64,000 bases of DNA from Neoarius graeffei (lineage: Eukaryota; Chordata; Actinopteri; Siluriformes; Ariidae). Position 1 is the first letter of the stretch. Each line of letters opens with the position of its first letter. Under the pieces are notes generated by a model. It made no database searches. It saw only the letters and a program-made list of their open reading frames with translations, and was not told where the DNA came from. Position numbers and translations under genes: made by a program. Location: contig NC_083578.1 in assembly GCF_027579695.1 (NCBI RefSeq), positions 1,900,268 through 1,964,267 of the forward strand, in the 5' to 3' direction. Positions 34,477 through 59,396 of this stretch are shown piece after piece.

Positions 34477-34945
34477 ACTTCACTGCTTGTATATATTGAT
34501 TTATCTTTTTATCTTTGTATAATAAATTCATTTATTAAACAAACTGTGTTTATTTGTGTGAACAACATCTGAAGTCCCCAATTTTCTCAAAGAATTCAAA
34601 AAGGGTGCAAATGTTATATAATATGGTAAGTGATCTTAATAATTTGGAAATGTACCATAATTTAGCTGTTTGGTAATTTATTATTAAGCACCAGGATTAA
34701 TGGTATGATTCACTAAATGATTCCCTAAATGATTCATTGAACGATTCCCTAAATGATTCATTGAACGATTCACTGAACGATTCACTTCAAATGAGAGTGA
34801 TTCTATGGTATGATTCAATTCAAACGAGTCAAATTAAATGATTCAATGGGATTGATTCATTTTAATTATTGACCTTCAAAATTTAATGAGACTGATTTAA
34901 CGAGATTGATCACTTAATATCAATAATTAACTGATTGCACCCACA
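33248..34945 (+). repeat. 5' LTR
   Basis: About 1698 bp, bounded TG...CA. It contains a GATGTATAAAGAGG TATA-like box near 33418, CRE-like sites, a CT/CA microsatellite near 34434 and many GATTCA/GATTCC words near its end. Confidence 0.9.
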
Positions 34946-35171
34946 GTTAAAATGGTGCCCCGTGTGAGGCAGATTGGTTTGTTGACTTCTGGAATATTGT
35001 TCAACAACAAATAAACTCAGTTCAATTCAGCAACTGCTAAGGTATATCCCCAGGTGTGTTAAAACGGTTAACAGTAGTGTGATAACCATATCACCAATAC
35101 TCATAACCTATTCAACTTAGGATAAGAGAGCATTTCCAAATAAACCTTCATAATTACATAGTTAATTAATA

Positions 35172-37115
35172 ATGATTAAATTAATAATTAACTTGATTAA
35201 TTATCTAACATCCAGCCTAAGTAAAATGGCATCCCCTCATGTCTCAAAAATGGAAGACAACGCTCAAGACGTGTCTCTCCTTGAGGTCATTGCAGACCTC
35301 ATTCACTGCTCTGCCTCCGAAAAGGCAAACATTAAGTACATGAGTGAGAGTGAATGCCAAAACAACCTAGACAATTCAAACAAACATATGAGAGATCCAA
35401 AAAGAACAACTATTAGTATCCAAGTGGCACTAGGTAAGCTATTCCTATCATACTTCCAAAATGCTGATTCAGAAATCAGATGCCTTCGCGGAGAGGTTGA
35501 AAGGCTGACCACCAGCAACGCCAAGCTGACAGCCGATCATAATGATTTACATAGGGAGTGTGAGCTCTTGAAGACCTCCCTTGATAATTGCACCAAACGG
35601 CTAGAGAAAGCCGAAATGGTTGCTAAGAGGGCTGCCCAGGAGCAGACCCCCCAAGAGCAGCGCGAGGGGCGTGAAAGACCCCCAACAATGCGCCAAAGCT
35701 CAGAGCGGGAAGAGGCGTCCGAACCGGACACCGTAAATGATCTGGTCAAGGACCAGACATCCCGCCAAACTCCATCAACTCGCTACACGACTCCGTCGTC
35801 GTCTAGCCAGGATGGAGCCGCCCTGCGCTCATCCCGAGCCCAGGCCCGTAGCACACCTAGGTCAGTGCGCTTCAGTCTCCCTGATCCATCTCCAGACGAA
35901 TCAGACCACGCATCTCGTGCGAAGCGGGAGCGATTCCAGAGTAGCTCAGACAGTGAGTACTCAGAAGAGCCAAGAAGGTCGCACAAGGACGTGCACCAAA
36001 CCCTTCGTTTACGGCAAATTGACCTACTTGCCAAAGATGTCGAACAATTCGATCCCGACAATCAAAGAACAAATGTAAATAACTATTTACGAGAAATTGA
36101 TCGATGCCTGATGGACCTGCCGAACGCCACAACACGTGAAAAACTTAAACTAATCTGGAAGACCTCCAGTAGTAGCGTTCGTGCCTTTTTAGAGACACTA
36201 CCCCCAAACATTCGCGATAGTTATTCGAAACTTCGCAATTACATGAGGGAAGAATATGCGCCATACACGGACGAAACCTCCGCGATATTGTGTGCATTAC
36301 AAGTCAAACAAAAACGGTCTGAGGCGCCTCGTGAATATTACAGACGGCTACGTACTGCCTATTTCCAAGGTAGTAGTGCACCAGGGTTGGAAGAAGATAG
36401 AGGTTTCATATCTCTCTTCTTGCATAACCTCCACCCAAGCGTGCGGACCCATGTCACACTGACGTGTCGACAAGGTCGCTATTCGATGAGGGAAATTAGG
36501 CGACTAGCCCAAATGACCTGGGAGACCATTGTCAAAACCGCAAACGGAAATGATGATGAACCCAGAGTCCTTAGTCTCCAGGGTGAGGACAAGCCCCCGC
36601 TAACCTTAGGAGGTGAAGCACCGAAAGGGGGACCCACCTGGAAGAATTCCGGTCCAGCCCGATCCTTGCCGAACCATCACAATGGTGAGTGGAAAAATCG
36701 ACAAGGTAAGGCCAGGAGGGACCAAGGGCGAGTCCACAGTGACGATGGCAATCGCCCATCACATGAAAAGGGTCATAGGGAACAAAACGGTTGGCAGCAA
36801 AACCGTCATCCCCGCTCTGACCAGAAACGGCAGAAGCGTTCCGACCGTAGCTCTAAACGCAAGGGTAGAGACGACCAACACAGTGACTCAGACCAACCTG
36901 GTGAGTTCCACTCAGAGCTGGACTCTTTAAAAGCCCAGTTGGCTGAGATTAAAGAACTGTTACAGGAGACGTCAGACCCCTCAACAGATAAAACAAAGGA
37001 GCCCAAGAAAAATGACAAACCATTTGCTGGCATGACTAGGCCAGGAACCACGGGTATATCTCGTAAAAGGGGGAAGGAGATCTCTCTGAAACAGCAGGCG
37101 AGGGTCAGGATGTAG
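35172..37115 (+). other. gag-like part of the LTR element
   Basis: A gag-like region: N-terminal segment with a predicted coiled coil (EIRCLRGEVERL), an Arg/Ser-rich middle, a capsid-like helical domain (for example YLREIDRCLMDLPN, YYRRLRTAYFQG) and a basic tail. No zinc knuckle was noticed. Treated as part of a fossil element, not as a host gene. Confidence 0.7.
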
Positions 37116-37383
37116 GGCCCCCCCTGGTGGCGAAGGCAAACACACAAGACGCACCTCTCATGTGCGCTAAAGTCTTCACCACCATTTCTCAGACACACGG
37201 CTCTCACAAGGCGACCCAATCCCAACCAAGCCCTGCGACATAAACTTAGTCAGCTTTACACAAAACAAAACCCCACAGTCGTTGGATCCCACAAAATATG
37301 CACAAAACTATTGCGACGAGATTAGTGCGAACACTGATCAACCAAGCGCCACGCGAGATCAAATTTCTGATTAACTTCAGTTC

Positions 37384-37986
37384 ATGTCTTTGCACACCGA
37401 GTCCGGTGTCGAAACACCTGACATCGCGACTCCCCCTAGTGGCAAAAATCTCCCTCTATCCATCGACTCAGACACAGACACCCATTTCACCGCTGGTGTA
37501 ATGGCTGCGCTGTGGAACATGTTAGGCGTCAAGGCGAAATTCCATATCGCGTACCACCCTCAATTCTCTGGTCAGGCTGAACGAGCCATTCAAACCATTG
37601 TGAGCATGCTGCAAAAGTATATCACAAACCATGGTAAAATTTGTGATGTGAAACTTCCCTTGGTGCTAAGGGCCATTCGGTCCACCCCTCATTGCGCCAC
37701 TGAAGTCACACCCTTTGGGATGATGACTGGGCGAGAGTCAGTTCTTCCCCCGCATCTCCTATACAAACCAGAGGCCATGAGCGTCGCGATTGCATACACT
37801 GCACATCAACATGTCGCCGACCTACAACGCCACCTACAGTCAATCTTTACAGGTGCCCAAAAGAATCTCGATTCGAGAGTAGAAGGACACAAAGCCTACT
37901 ACGCCCGAATCTCAGAGAAGTTCCTACCACCCTGGTCGAGACCTTTCGATCGTGGGAAAACCGTTCCCCGTCGCGTATCACATTAG
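37384..37986 (+). other. Integrase-core part of the LTR element
   Basis: The words DTHFTAGVMAALWNMLGVKA, FHIAYHPQFSGQAERAIQT and STPHCATEVTPFGMMTGRES identify the retroviral/gypsy integrase core. Treated as a fossil. Confidence 0.75.
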
Positions 37987-38831
37987 GATATCTAGGCCTA
38001 ATCAAATGCTTTCATATCGATTTCCATGATAATCGAATCAAACCTTTTGAACAGTCCTCACTCCAAAAGGGGGTGGACGACAGCTAGGCCCATCCTGTCC
38101 ACTTAGCTTGTACGCATCACTCAACCATAAGCGTACACTAACATTCCCGGTCAGACTTCACCAACACAAAGAAGTAACCCTTCAGTATAACATGGTAGAT
38201 AAAATACTAAAATCCGCTATTATTACTAGTGTGTAGTCATCGCAAATACACCTGGCGTATAGTCTTGGCAGTGCTATCCTCATTTTTGTGAATCCACAAA
38301 CTTAGAGATGTGCACCCCCACTAAAGACATCCACTGGGTCTGCCCAGGCAACCCATACATAACACTACACACCTAGCTAGATAAGATGGTCTGTGTCCCC
38401 GACAGCTAGCCGCAGTAGCGCACGCTTTCTAGCCAGACCCCCCCACTGCTATCACCTTCCCAGAAGATTAGGTTTGCCAACCCAAACACTAATACTTCTT
38501 TCCTTCCTTCATTTCTTCTCTTTTCTTGTTTTTTTATGCCTAAGAAATTGAACACTACATGTTTCATGTTCCATGTTTAATTTTTTTGATGTGGTTTTGA
38601 TCTAGTTAGTTAGATAGTGATTATATGCCCAAAATGCCCATAGTGATTATATTATGCCCAAAATGCCTCTGTCTCCAACTGTCTTACTGGAACTCACAAG
38701 TTTACAGTCTTCACAGGACACCATGGACTGCACAGGACAAGTCTACCTCAAGGACTATGGACACGGCGATGATACGATACGGTGCTCTCAGTGCTACGAC
38801 TCCGTCATACCCCTGAGACCAAAAGGGGGAC

Positions 38832-40017
38832 TGTAGGTATCATACCGCCATCTTGTGTCAGAACTACAATTCCCAGTCCACTTCCGTGTGACCTACGTCA
38901 CGCGTGGGCGGGATCATCTACGTCATCATACAAGGAAACATAAAACAATGGGACAACGCTTCCATCTTTGCTCTCTCACGTCTGGCTTCCGATGGATCTG
39001 GATGTATAAAGAGGCGCGCTCTCCACCCCAAAAAGACGTCTTCTTTCTTGCAAGATCCATCACTCAGCGCGATTTTCCTTCTTACCCTTGGCAAAGGTAA
39101 ACTCTAGAGTCGCGCGATCTTTAAACTCAACCTGAGTTACAACCGGTTTACTTGCATTAGAAGTGACGTCACGACTGCAGCCCAGGCAGTTAAAAGTTAA
39201 GAAGCGATTGAATCCTTTTTAACTCAAAGCGCTGTACATCTTATTCTGATCAGAGACTTTTCCTCACGAACGCTGAGGTTCGGACCAAGAACCCTCTGCT
39301 TTCCACGGGAACCACCCAAGTGCTCCGTTCGACCCGAAAGTTTCTCCGCCTCCATCACGAGCGGCTCACGTGCTCCCACGGCGAGGCCCGAGACTACACC
39401 GGCGAATAGTTCTTCATATCTTGCTAAAGGCAGGATTAAGTAAGATTTTGGCATTTGGGCATAATTAGGATAGTCTTAGGAATTTGCTTTTATTTGAAAT
39501 AGTGTGAATTTAAACCCAGGTTTATTGTTACACTGTTGAACACGCAGCGTGTTGATTTATTTTGGTTCTATGTTCTCTCAATTGTTTAATAGATAGGCTG
39601 CGCATGCTTCTCTCTTTTATTCTTTACTACTAACATATAGTTCTCATTATTATACATCTTGATGTCATTAAGATTTCAGTGGATTCAGTATGGTTATGAG
39701 CTAGTGGGTTAGCTACAGCTTCGCTTTTGTCTGCTTAGCAACACAAAGCTAATCAAGGCCTACCATGTGCTCAGCAAGCCATCAGGCCTAACAAACACAC
39801 TTTAGCTAGGCTATAGGGCCTTTCACAAACACATACTAGCAACACAAGGCTAATCTAGGCCTCCACCACGTGTAGTTAGCTACACGAGGCTAAACACAGA
39901 GCTAATCCTTTGTTCTGTTTAGATAACATTCTTTTGTTTAGCTACCAACAAGCTAGGCCTCCACCACGTGTAGTTAGCTACACGAGGCTAAACACATGGT
40001 CAAGTCCTTCACACTCC

Positions 40018-40058
<41 letters not shown>

Positions 40059-40525
40059 TTCACTGCTTGTATATATTGATTTATCTTTTTATCTTTGTAT
40101 AATAAATTCATTTATTAAACAAACTGTGTTTATTTGTGTGAACAACATCTGAAGTCCCCAATTTTCTCAAAGAATTCAAAAAGGGTGCAAATGTTATATA
40201 ATATGGTAAGTGATCTTAATAATTTGGAAATGTACCATAATTTAGCTGTTTGGTAATTTATTATTAAGCACCAGGATTAATGGTATGATTCACTAAATGA
40301 TTCCCTAAATGATTCATTGAACGATTCCCTAAATGATTCATTGAACGATTCACTGAACGATTCACTTCAAATGAGAGTGATTCTATGGTATGATTCAATT
40401 CAAACGAGTCAAATTAAATGATTCAATGGGATTGATTCATTTTAATTATTGACCTTCAAAATTTAATGAGACTGATTTAACGAGATTGATCACTTAATAT
40501 CAATAATTAACTGATTGCACCCACA
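38832..40525 (+). repeat. 3' LTR
   Basis: About 1694 bp, a near-identical copy of 33248-34945; the length difference is in the CT/CA microsatellite. Confidence 0.9.
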
Positions 40526-40551
40526 CTTTCACAGTTAGTAGATAATCCCAA

Positions 40552-40928
40552 CATCTCATTCTCATTATCTGTAGCCGCTTTATCCTGTTCTACAGGGTCG
40601 CAGGCGAGCTGGATCCTATCCCAGCTGACTACGGGTGAAAGGCGGGGTTCACCCTGGACAAGTCGCCAGGTCATCACGGGGCTGACACATAGACACAGAC
40701 AACCATTCACACTCACATTCACACCTACGCTCAATTTAGAGTCACCAGTTAACCTAACCTGCATGTCTTTGGACTGTGGGGGAAACCGGAGCACCCGGAG
40801 GAAACCCACGCGGACACGGGGAGAACATGCAAACTCCACACAGAAAGGCCCTCGCCGGCCACAGGGCTCGAACCCGGACCTTCTTGCTGTGAGGCAACAG
40901 CGCTAACCACTACACCACCGCGCCACCC
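40552..40928 (-). mobile_element. SINE copy beside the 3' LTR
   Basis: Full-length tRNA-type SINE in reverse orientation (begins CTCATTATCTGTAGCCGC, ends CACCACCGCGCCACCCA). No clear target duplication. Confidence 0.85.
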
Positions 40929-41880
40929 ACTTTCCCTCCCTATTAAGTTTTAAAATATTTAATTATAAAGTTTGAAAATTGTTTTCTGAATGCACAGATG
41001 TAATTACTCTCAGTTCGAATTCCAGCTGCCACTGATGTCACGCAGGGCCTCAGAGCCGACCAATCAATAGCGCGGATGCACTCTACGACCTCCATCACTC
41101 TCTTACTTCCTCCTTCTTTCTCTCCTTCTGTTTTATTTTATTCTGTAAATCTTCTGCTTTCTTACTTTCATTTTTCTCTCTTTCTAATATCACGTGACCT
41201 CAAGCCTCGAGTTAGCTCAGTTAGCATAATCCTGTAACCTCATGCTCGCAGTAAGCTCGTGTTGAGCCGTAGGTGCAGGAAATGTCTCAAACACAGCGAA
41301 CAAACAAACCGTGTGTTTCTTTTTATTATACAATTTTAATTCAGTTTATACATCAATATAATATTTACAGAGAAAATTAAAAATGTTTGTTTAATAAGAA
41401 TTGCTGCTGGATAAAAAGGGTTTCACGTCAGGAGCCGGTTGATTTTGACAATCCATCACTGCCTTGATGACATCACCTGTGGAATATTTTACACCAAGCA
41501 GCTTCCAAGATGAAAAGAAACGATATTGATGATGACCAAGTTTGTGATTGGGTAATGAAATGTAATATAAGCTCCGCCCACATTGCCCCAGTGACTCCGC
41601 GGTCCAATCAGGATGTGTGTAGATTGTTCTGATCCACAGGGTTTTGGTTTTGTTTTTTGTGCGTTTTAACACTGAGGTTTAATCAGTGAAATTACTCGTC
41701 TCTGAGCACGTTCCATCATAATCTTCACCCACAGAGATTCCTCAGAGACACACAAAGGCAGCATTGGTTAATATTCATCACTGTCATTAAGGTTTTTACC
41801 TCCTTATGGCTGAAATTAAAAAATAGTTCCCCCTATTTGTGAGGCGCTGATGGTATGGTCCACTGAGTTTGCTGCTGCTG
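40929..41880 (-). other. hnf1a 3' UTR and flank
   Basis: On the - strand an AATAAA at 41332-41337 is the best polyadenylation signal, giving a 3' UTR of about 550 nt. From 40929 to 41310 there is no gene signal. Confidence 0.5.
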
Positions 41881-53969
<12,089 letters not shown>

Positions 53970-53977
53970 TACCCAGC

Positions 53978-53980
<3 letters not shown>

Positions 53981-54011
<31 letters not shown>
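53981..54011 (-). repeat. (GT)n in the hnf1a 5' leader
   Basis: About 15 GT units end roughly 10 nt before the first plausible start codon (53969). An ATG at 54008 lies within this run and would add a VCVCVCV peptide; it is judged unlikely. Confidence 0.8.
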
Positions 54012-54012
<1 letters not shown>

Positions 54013-54072
54013 CACTAGAGGTTTCTAAAGTAACAGGGTGTAATTGTTCACCCCATTAATGGTTTGGTTCAA

Positions 54073-54103
<31 letters not shown>

Positions 54104-54114
54104 TTCTCTCCCCC

Positions 54115-54755
54115 ACAGGTTGATTTAATTTAGTTTTTGGGTTTTGGGCCACACAGTTATCAGTTCATAGGCAACAGTTTTATTTAGTTCAGGATTCTCT
54201 TTTAGGCAATATTTTGGTTCAGGTCTGTGTCTTTTGGGCCACAGCTTAGTTCAGAACTGTAATTTGGGCAAAATAGTTTGGATTTATGTCTTCTGGGTCA
54301 TAGTTTAACTCAACCTATTGTATTAGGGTCACAGTTTGATTTTGGGCTCTGCCTTCTGGGCCACATTTTGGTCAGGCCTGTCTTCTGGGCCATGGTTTGG
54401 TTCAAGCTTCTGACTTTTGGACTATAGTATAATATAGTAACCTCAGTTTTTTTGGGCAATAGTCTTGTTCTGGCCTTTGTCTTTTTGCAGCACAGTCTGG
54501 TTCAAACCTTTGTCTTTTGGGTCACATTTTGTTTTGAGCCTGTTTCTTTGGCCCTAGGTTTGATTCAGACCTCAGGTTTTTAGACCATGGTCTCAAGCTT
54601 CTGTCTTTTGGGTCACAGTTTGGTTCAGGTCTTGGCCTTTTCAGTTGAGGTGAGCAATGGTTTCGTAAAGTTCTTGGGTTTTGGAAAACCATTTGATGTA
54701 TTTTCATGTTGTGTATTTGGGCCTTGGGTTCAGTCCTCATTTTGGACCACATTTC
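54115..54755. repeat. Degenerate minisatellite upstream of hnf1a
   Basis: About 15 diverged units of 40-45 bp with the core TTTTGGGTCACAGTTTGGTT and CAGGCCT/CAGACCT words. It occupies the region just upstream of hnf1a exon 1. Confidence 0.7.
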
Positions 54756-54759
54756 TAGT

Positions 54760-54890
54760 ACATAGCAAAATCCCCAGTGTTGAATTAACACCCAGAGTGT
54801 TGATTTAACACCCTACTGTGTTTATATAGGTCCAATTGGACACAAATTAACTCTGAAAGTGTTAATTCAACACTGAGGAATTTGCTGTGT
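54760..54890. mobile_element. MITE with AACACT-type inverted repeats
   Basis: Arms ACATAGCAAAATCCCCAGTG... and the near-complement ...TGAGGAATTTGCTGTGT at 54861-54890 include TTGAATTAACAC and GTGTTAATTCAA. It is 131 bp and non-coding. Confidence 0.7.
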
Positions 54891-55281
54891 AACACCTTTG
54901 TGTTTGGTCCACAGTCTGGGTCTGTTTTATTTGTCTGTTTTATAAGCACACTATATGATGACCTCACAGTTAGAGATTAAAAATAAAGTGGCCTTTTAAA
55001 TTATGGTTATTAACACGGATCTTGATGATAAAAGCTCCACTGCTGCTGTACTTGTACGTTCTGTAGGTTAATACCCGTAATCTGGAAGCATGTTGTTTAC
55101 ATTGCATGCGCTGTGAACCAGACTGTGGACTGAAGAACCATGGATTTCAGTTTCAGCTCAAAACCAATAAAGCCCCTTAAGCAATTAAATTACGCAAACA
55201 TCAATACAAAAACACACAACACAAACACACTCATTGTGTATATGAGGTTCTGAATAAACTCACTGAACCAGCAGATATCTA

Positions 55282-56550
55282 CAACCCCAAATCAGAAAAA
55301 GTTGGAACAGTGTGGAAAACACAAATAAAAAAAGAAAGCAGTGATTTTTCTAAACATACTTTTTTCTTGTATTTCATTGCAGACAGAATGAACCCAAGAT
55401 ATTTCATGTTTTGTTGCTCAACTTCATTTAATTTGTTAATATACATCTATTCTTGTGTTTCAGACCTGCAACACATTCCAAAAAAAAGTTGGGACAGGGA
55501 AATTTTGGGCGAGTAATGAAGTAAAACAATTAAATAACGATATAATGTGAAACAGGTGACTGTCATCATGATTTGATACAAAATCAGTATCCAGGAAAGG
55601 CCGAGTCTTTGAGGAGTAAAGATGAGCCGAGGATCTCCAGTTTGTCAACAAATGTGTGAGAAAATTATTGAAAAATTTGAAAACAATGTTCCTCAAAGAA
55701 AGATAGGAAGGGATTTAGATATTTCATTCTCTATGGTGCATAATATCATTAAAACATTCAAGAAATCTGGAGGAATTTCAGTGCATAAAGGGCAAAGGGC
55801 TCAAGCCTAATCTGAACCCCCGTGATCTCCGATCCCTCAGATGGCATCAAGAACCGTCATTCATCTACAGCTGATAGAACCACATGGGCTCGGGATGACT
55901 TTGGGAATCCGTTGATAAACTACAATATGGAGTTCCATCCACAAACACCAGTTAAAACTTTACTGTGCAAAAAGGAAGCCTTATGTTAATGGTGTCCAGA
56001 AGCGACATTAGGCTCGGAGGCATCTGGGATGGACCATCACACAGTGGGAACGTGTAAAACATCATATAATGTGCTGTTCTCATCTCATTATCTGTAGCCG
56101 CTTTATCCTGTTCTACAGGGTCGCAGGCGAGCTGGATCCTATCCCAGCTGACTACGGGCGAAAGGCGGGGTTCACCCTGGACAAGTCGCCAGGTCATCAC
56201 AGGGCTGACACATAGACACAGACAACCATTCACACTCACATTCACACCTACGCTCAATTTAGAGTCACCAGTTAACCTAACCTGCATGTCTTTGGACTGT
56301 GGGGGAAACCGGAGCACCCGGAGGAAACCCACGCGGACACGGGGAGAACATGCAAACTCCACACAGAAAGGCCCTCGCCGGCCACGGGGCTCGAACCCAG
56401 GACCTTCTTGCTGTGAGGCGACAGCGCTAACCACTACACCACCGTGCCGCCTAATGTGCTGTTCTGTTGCAAATAATATTTAAAAGTCATTGTTTTGACT
56501 TTTAATTTAAATTTCAACATACCGTCCCAACTTTTTCTGATCTGGGGTTG
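55282..56550 (+). mobile_element. Tc1-like remnant, split by a SINE
   Basis: The ends are CAACCCCAAATCAGAAAAAG and the complement, with TA flanks (55280-55281, 56551-56552). A start MSRGSPVCQQMCEKIIEKFE at 55622 and the helix-turn-helix (IGRDLDISFSMVHNIIKTF) are kept; the frame ends at 55808 and most of the catalytic domain is missing. The family is related to that at 19815 (shared AGTTGGGACAG word). Confidence 0.88.
56081..56451 (-). mobile_element. SINE inside the Tc1 remnant, with target duplication
   Basis: Flanked by the perfect 14-bp repeat TAATGTGCTGTTCT (56067-56080 and 56452-56465). It is therefore younger than the Tc1 insertion. Confidence 0.93.
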
Positions 56551-56552
56551 TA

Positions 56553-56797
56553 GATCAACTTTGAATTTGTCAACACACAAAGGGATACACACAAAATGTG
56601 GATCAGAAACAGTGTGTGTGCTGCTGAATAAACACACCATACACACATTGAAGACAGGAGAGACATAAACCGTGAGACACACACACACAGAGTGCTGCTA
56701 TATATATGCGTGTGTGTGGCTCACAGTTAACATATGGAAAGGTGAACGCAATAATCATTATTGTAGTTCCTTCCTCACACCCAAGGTCGCACAAGGT

Positions 56798-56828
<31 letters not shown>

Positions 56829-57395
56829 TCGTATTCACCTGTGTGCCACCGTATGCTCTGTTTATCCGTTTTAACACGTCCGGTGAGGACTCGTAGCCAC
56901 TTTTCCTAGTCTTCTCTCGTGTCTCCACTTCTGCCGGCTGTTGTTTTGCTTTCAAAGGTGATTTTTCTCGCTTTGCTCTCCCCCTCCTCCCTCTCTCTCT
57001 CTCTCTTTCTCTCTCTCTGTGTCTCTGTGTGTCACGCTGAACTTTGCCCCCGTCTCCCTCCATTCCAAGTTTGGGCCAGAGTTCAGAGTCTAACTGCGAC
57101 CCTTAAAGTGGAAAAAAGGACGTCTCTCTCTCTCACACACACACACACCTACATGGCTACAGCTTCAAACACTCCAGGGACCGGACACTACATAAATAAT
57201 AATATTCCAGTGGAATTAGAAGCAGGCAGCAATAGTAAGCTAGCTAACAAAATCAATATCCATATAAAAATATCAATATCTAAATAAAAAGTAAATATTT
57301 ACTAAGTGATTATTTAGTGTGGAACAACAGCATCTCTCTCCACCAGGTATGCGCTACAACAGACCTCAGGATTCAACACATCCTGATGGGTGGGA
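56553..57395 (-). other. Flank with microsatellites and a doubtful exon
   Basis: CA runs near 56800-56828 and 57132, TC runs near 56990-57018. On the - strand a frame at 57063 down to about 56840 (MEGDGGKVQRD ... KSGYESSPDVLKRINRAYGG) is followed by a GTGAATAC donor-like site. I do not recognise it; the middle is a simple RE repeat. Confidence 0.25.
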
Positions 57396-57502
57396 TTTAC
57401 TCCTGGTAATTACTAATGATGGCCACTAGGTGGTGTTTTTTTAACTTTTCATCATTAAAGGTTATGTAAATAAATCAATTAATACAATATAAATATCCAA
57501 CA

Positions 57503-57872
57503 GGGGCGGCACGGTGGTATATTGGTAAGCACTGTCGCCTCACAGCAAGGTTCTGGGTTCGAGCCCCGTGGCCGGCGAGGGCCTTTCTGTGCGGAGTTTG
57601 CATGTTCTCCCCGTGTCCGCGTGGGTTTCCTCCGGGTGCTCCGGTTTCCCCCACAGTCCAAAGACATGCAGGTTAGGTTAACTGGTGACTCTAAATTGAG
57701 CGTAGGTGTGAATGTGAGTGTGAATGGTTGTCTGTGTCTGTGTGTCAGCCCTGTGATGACCTGGCGACTTGTCCAGGGTGAACCCCGCCTTTCGCCCGTA
57801 GTCAGCTGGGATAGGATCCAGCTTGCCTTCGACCCTGTAGAACAGGATAAAGCGGCTACAGATAATGGATGG
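57503..57872 (+). mobile_element. SINE at the left part of the minisatellite
   Basis: Flanked by ATAAATATCCAACA (57489-57502) and ATAAATATACAACA (57873-57886), a 14-bp duplication with one change. Box A is altered (GTATATTGGTAAGCAC). Confidence 0.9.
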
Positions 57873-59396
57873 ATAAATATACAACATAAATGTAAAGATG
57901 GACACGAGATGGTGTTTATCATTCGTAATTACTAAGACTAGCCCACTAGGTGCTCACCTCAGTTAACAATGACCACTAAATTGTGTTTACTGCTGGTATT
58001 TACAAACAAATGGCACTAGGTGGTGTCCAATGTTGACAGATACTAGGATGACCAAAGTGGTGTTTCCCCACTTGTAAGTACTACCAATGGTCAACCAAAC
58101 AGTGTTTACCACTGGTACCTAATAATGATGGCCACAAGACAGTTTTTACCACTGGTAGCTACTAGTGACCATCAGGCGGTGTTTAGCACAGGTAAACACC
58201 TGTGTAAACACATCATTTACCACTAATGATGACCACTAGGTGTTGTTTACCTCTGGTAATTACTAACGGTGGCCACTAGGCGGTGTGTGTGACTGGTAAT
58301 TACTAACACTGGCCACTAGGCAGTGCGTGTGACTGGTAATTACTAACACTGGCCACTAGGCGGTGCGTATGACTGGTAATTACTAACACTGACCACTAGG
58401 CAGTGCGTGTGACTGGTAATTACTAACACTGACCACTAGGCGGTGCGTATGACTGGTAATTACTAACACTGACCACTAGGCGGTGTGTGTGACTGGTAAT
58501 TACTAACACTGGCCACTAGGCAGTGCGTGTGACTGGTAATTACTAACACTGGCCACTAGGCGGTGCGTATGACTGGTAATTACTAACACTGACCACTAGG
58601 CGGTGCGTATGACTGGTAATTACTAACACTGACCACTAGGCGGTGCGTATGACTGGTAATTACTAACACTGACCACTAGGCGGTGTGTGTGACTGGTAAT
58701 TACTAACACTGGCCACTAGGCAGTGCGTGTGACTGGTAATTACTAACACTGGCCACTAGGCGGTGCGTATGACTGGTAATTACTAACACTGGCCACTAGG
58801 CGGTGTGTGACTGGTAATTACTAACACTGGCCACTAGGCGGTGTGTGACTGGTAATTACTAACACTGGCCACTAGGCAGTGCGTGTGACTGGTAATTATG
58901 AACACTGGCCACTAGGCGGTGTGTGACTGGTAATTACTAACACTGGCCACTAGGCAGTGCGTGTGACTGGTAATTACTAACACTGACCACTAGGCGGTGT
59001 GTGTGACTGGTAATTACTAACACTGGCCACTAGGCAGTGCGTGTGACTGGTAATTACTAACACTGGCCACTAGGCGGTGCGTATGACTGGTAATTACTAA
59101 CACTGACCACTAGGCAGTGCGTGTGACTGGTAATTACTAACACTGACCACTAGGCGGTGCGTGTGACTGGTAATTACTAACACTGGCCACTAGGCGGTGT
59201 GTGACTGGTAATTACCAACACTGGCCACTAGGCGGTGTGTGACTGGTAATTACTAACACTGGCCACTAGGCGGTGTGTGACTGGTAATTACTAACACTGG
59301 CCACTAGGCAGTGCGTGTGACTGGTAATTATGAACACTGGCCACTAGGCGGTGTGTGACTGGTAATTACTAACACTGGCCACTAGGCGGTGTGTCT

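Larger units (their letters stand above)
33248..40525 (+). mobile_element. LTR retrotransposon, young but broken
   Basis: A virus-like fossil of about 7.3 kb of the Ty3/gypsy-like or related retroviral kind. LTRs at 33248-34945 and 38832-40525 start TGTAGG and end CACA, with a CTTT target duplication (33244-33247, 40526-40529). A primer-binding-like TGGTGCCCCGTGTG lies just inside the left LTR (34952) and a purine tract (AAAAGGGGGA) just before the right LTR. Between them a gag-like frame and an integrase-core stretch are recognised. The two LTRs look almost identical apart from a CT/CA microsatellite, so the insertion is recent. The coding part is broken, by at least one or two breaks. Confidence 0.88.

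Noticed and set aside
40507-40839. Conserved-looking open frames (for example VGFLRVLRFPPQSKDMQVRL) recurring in the window
   Set aside because: They are the two strands of the tRNA-derived SINE read as protein; each SINE copy shows them.
53970-54008. Upstream ATG at 54008 as hnf1a start
   Set aside because: It would translate a GT microsatellite (VCVCVCV) that is not part of HNF1 proteins; ATGs at 53969 or 53945 fit better.
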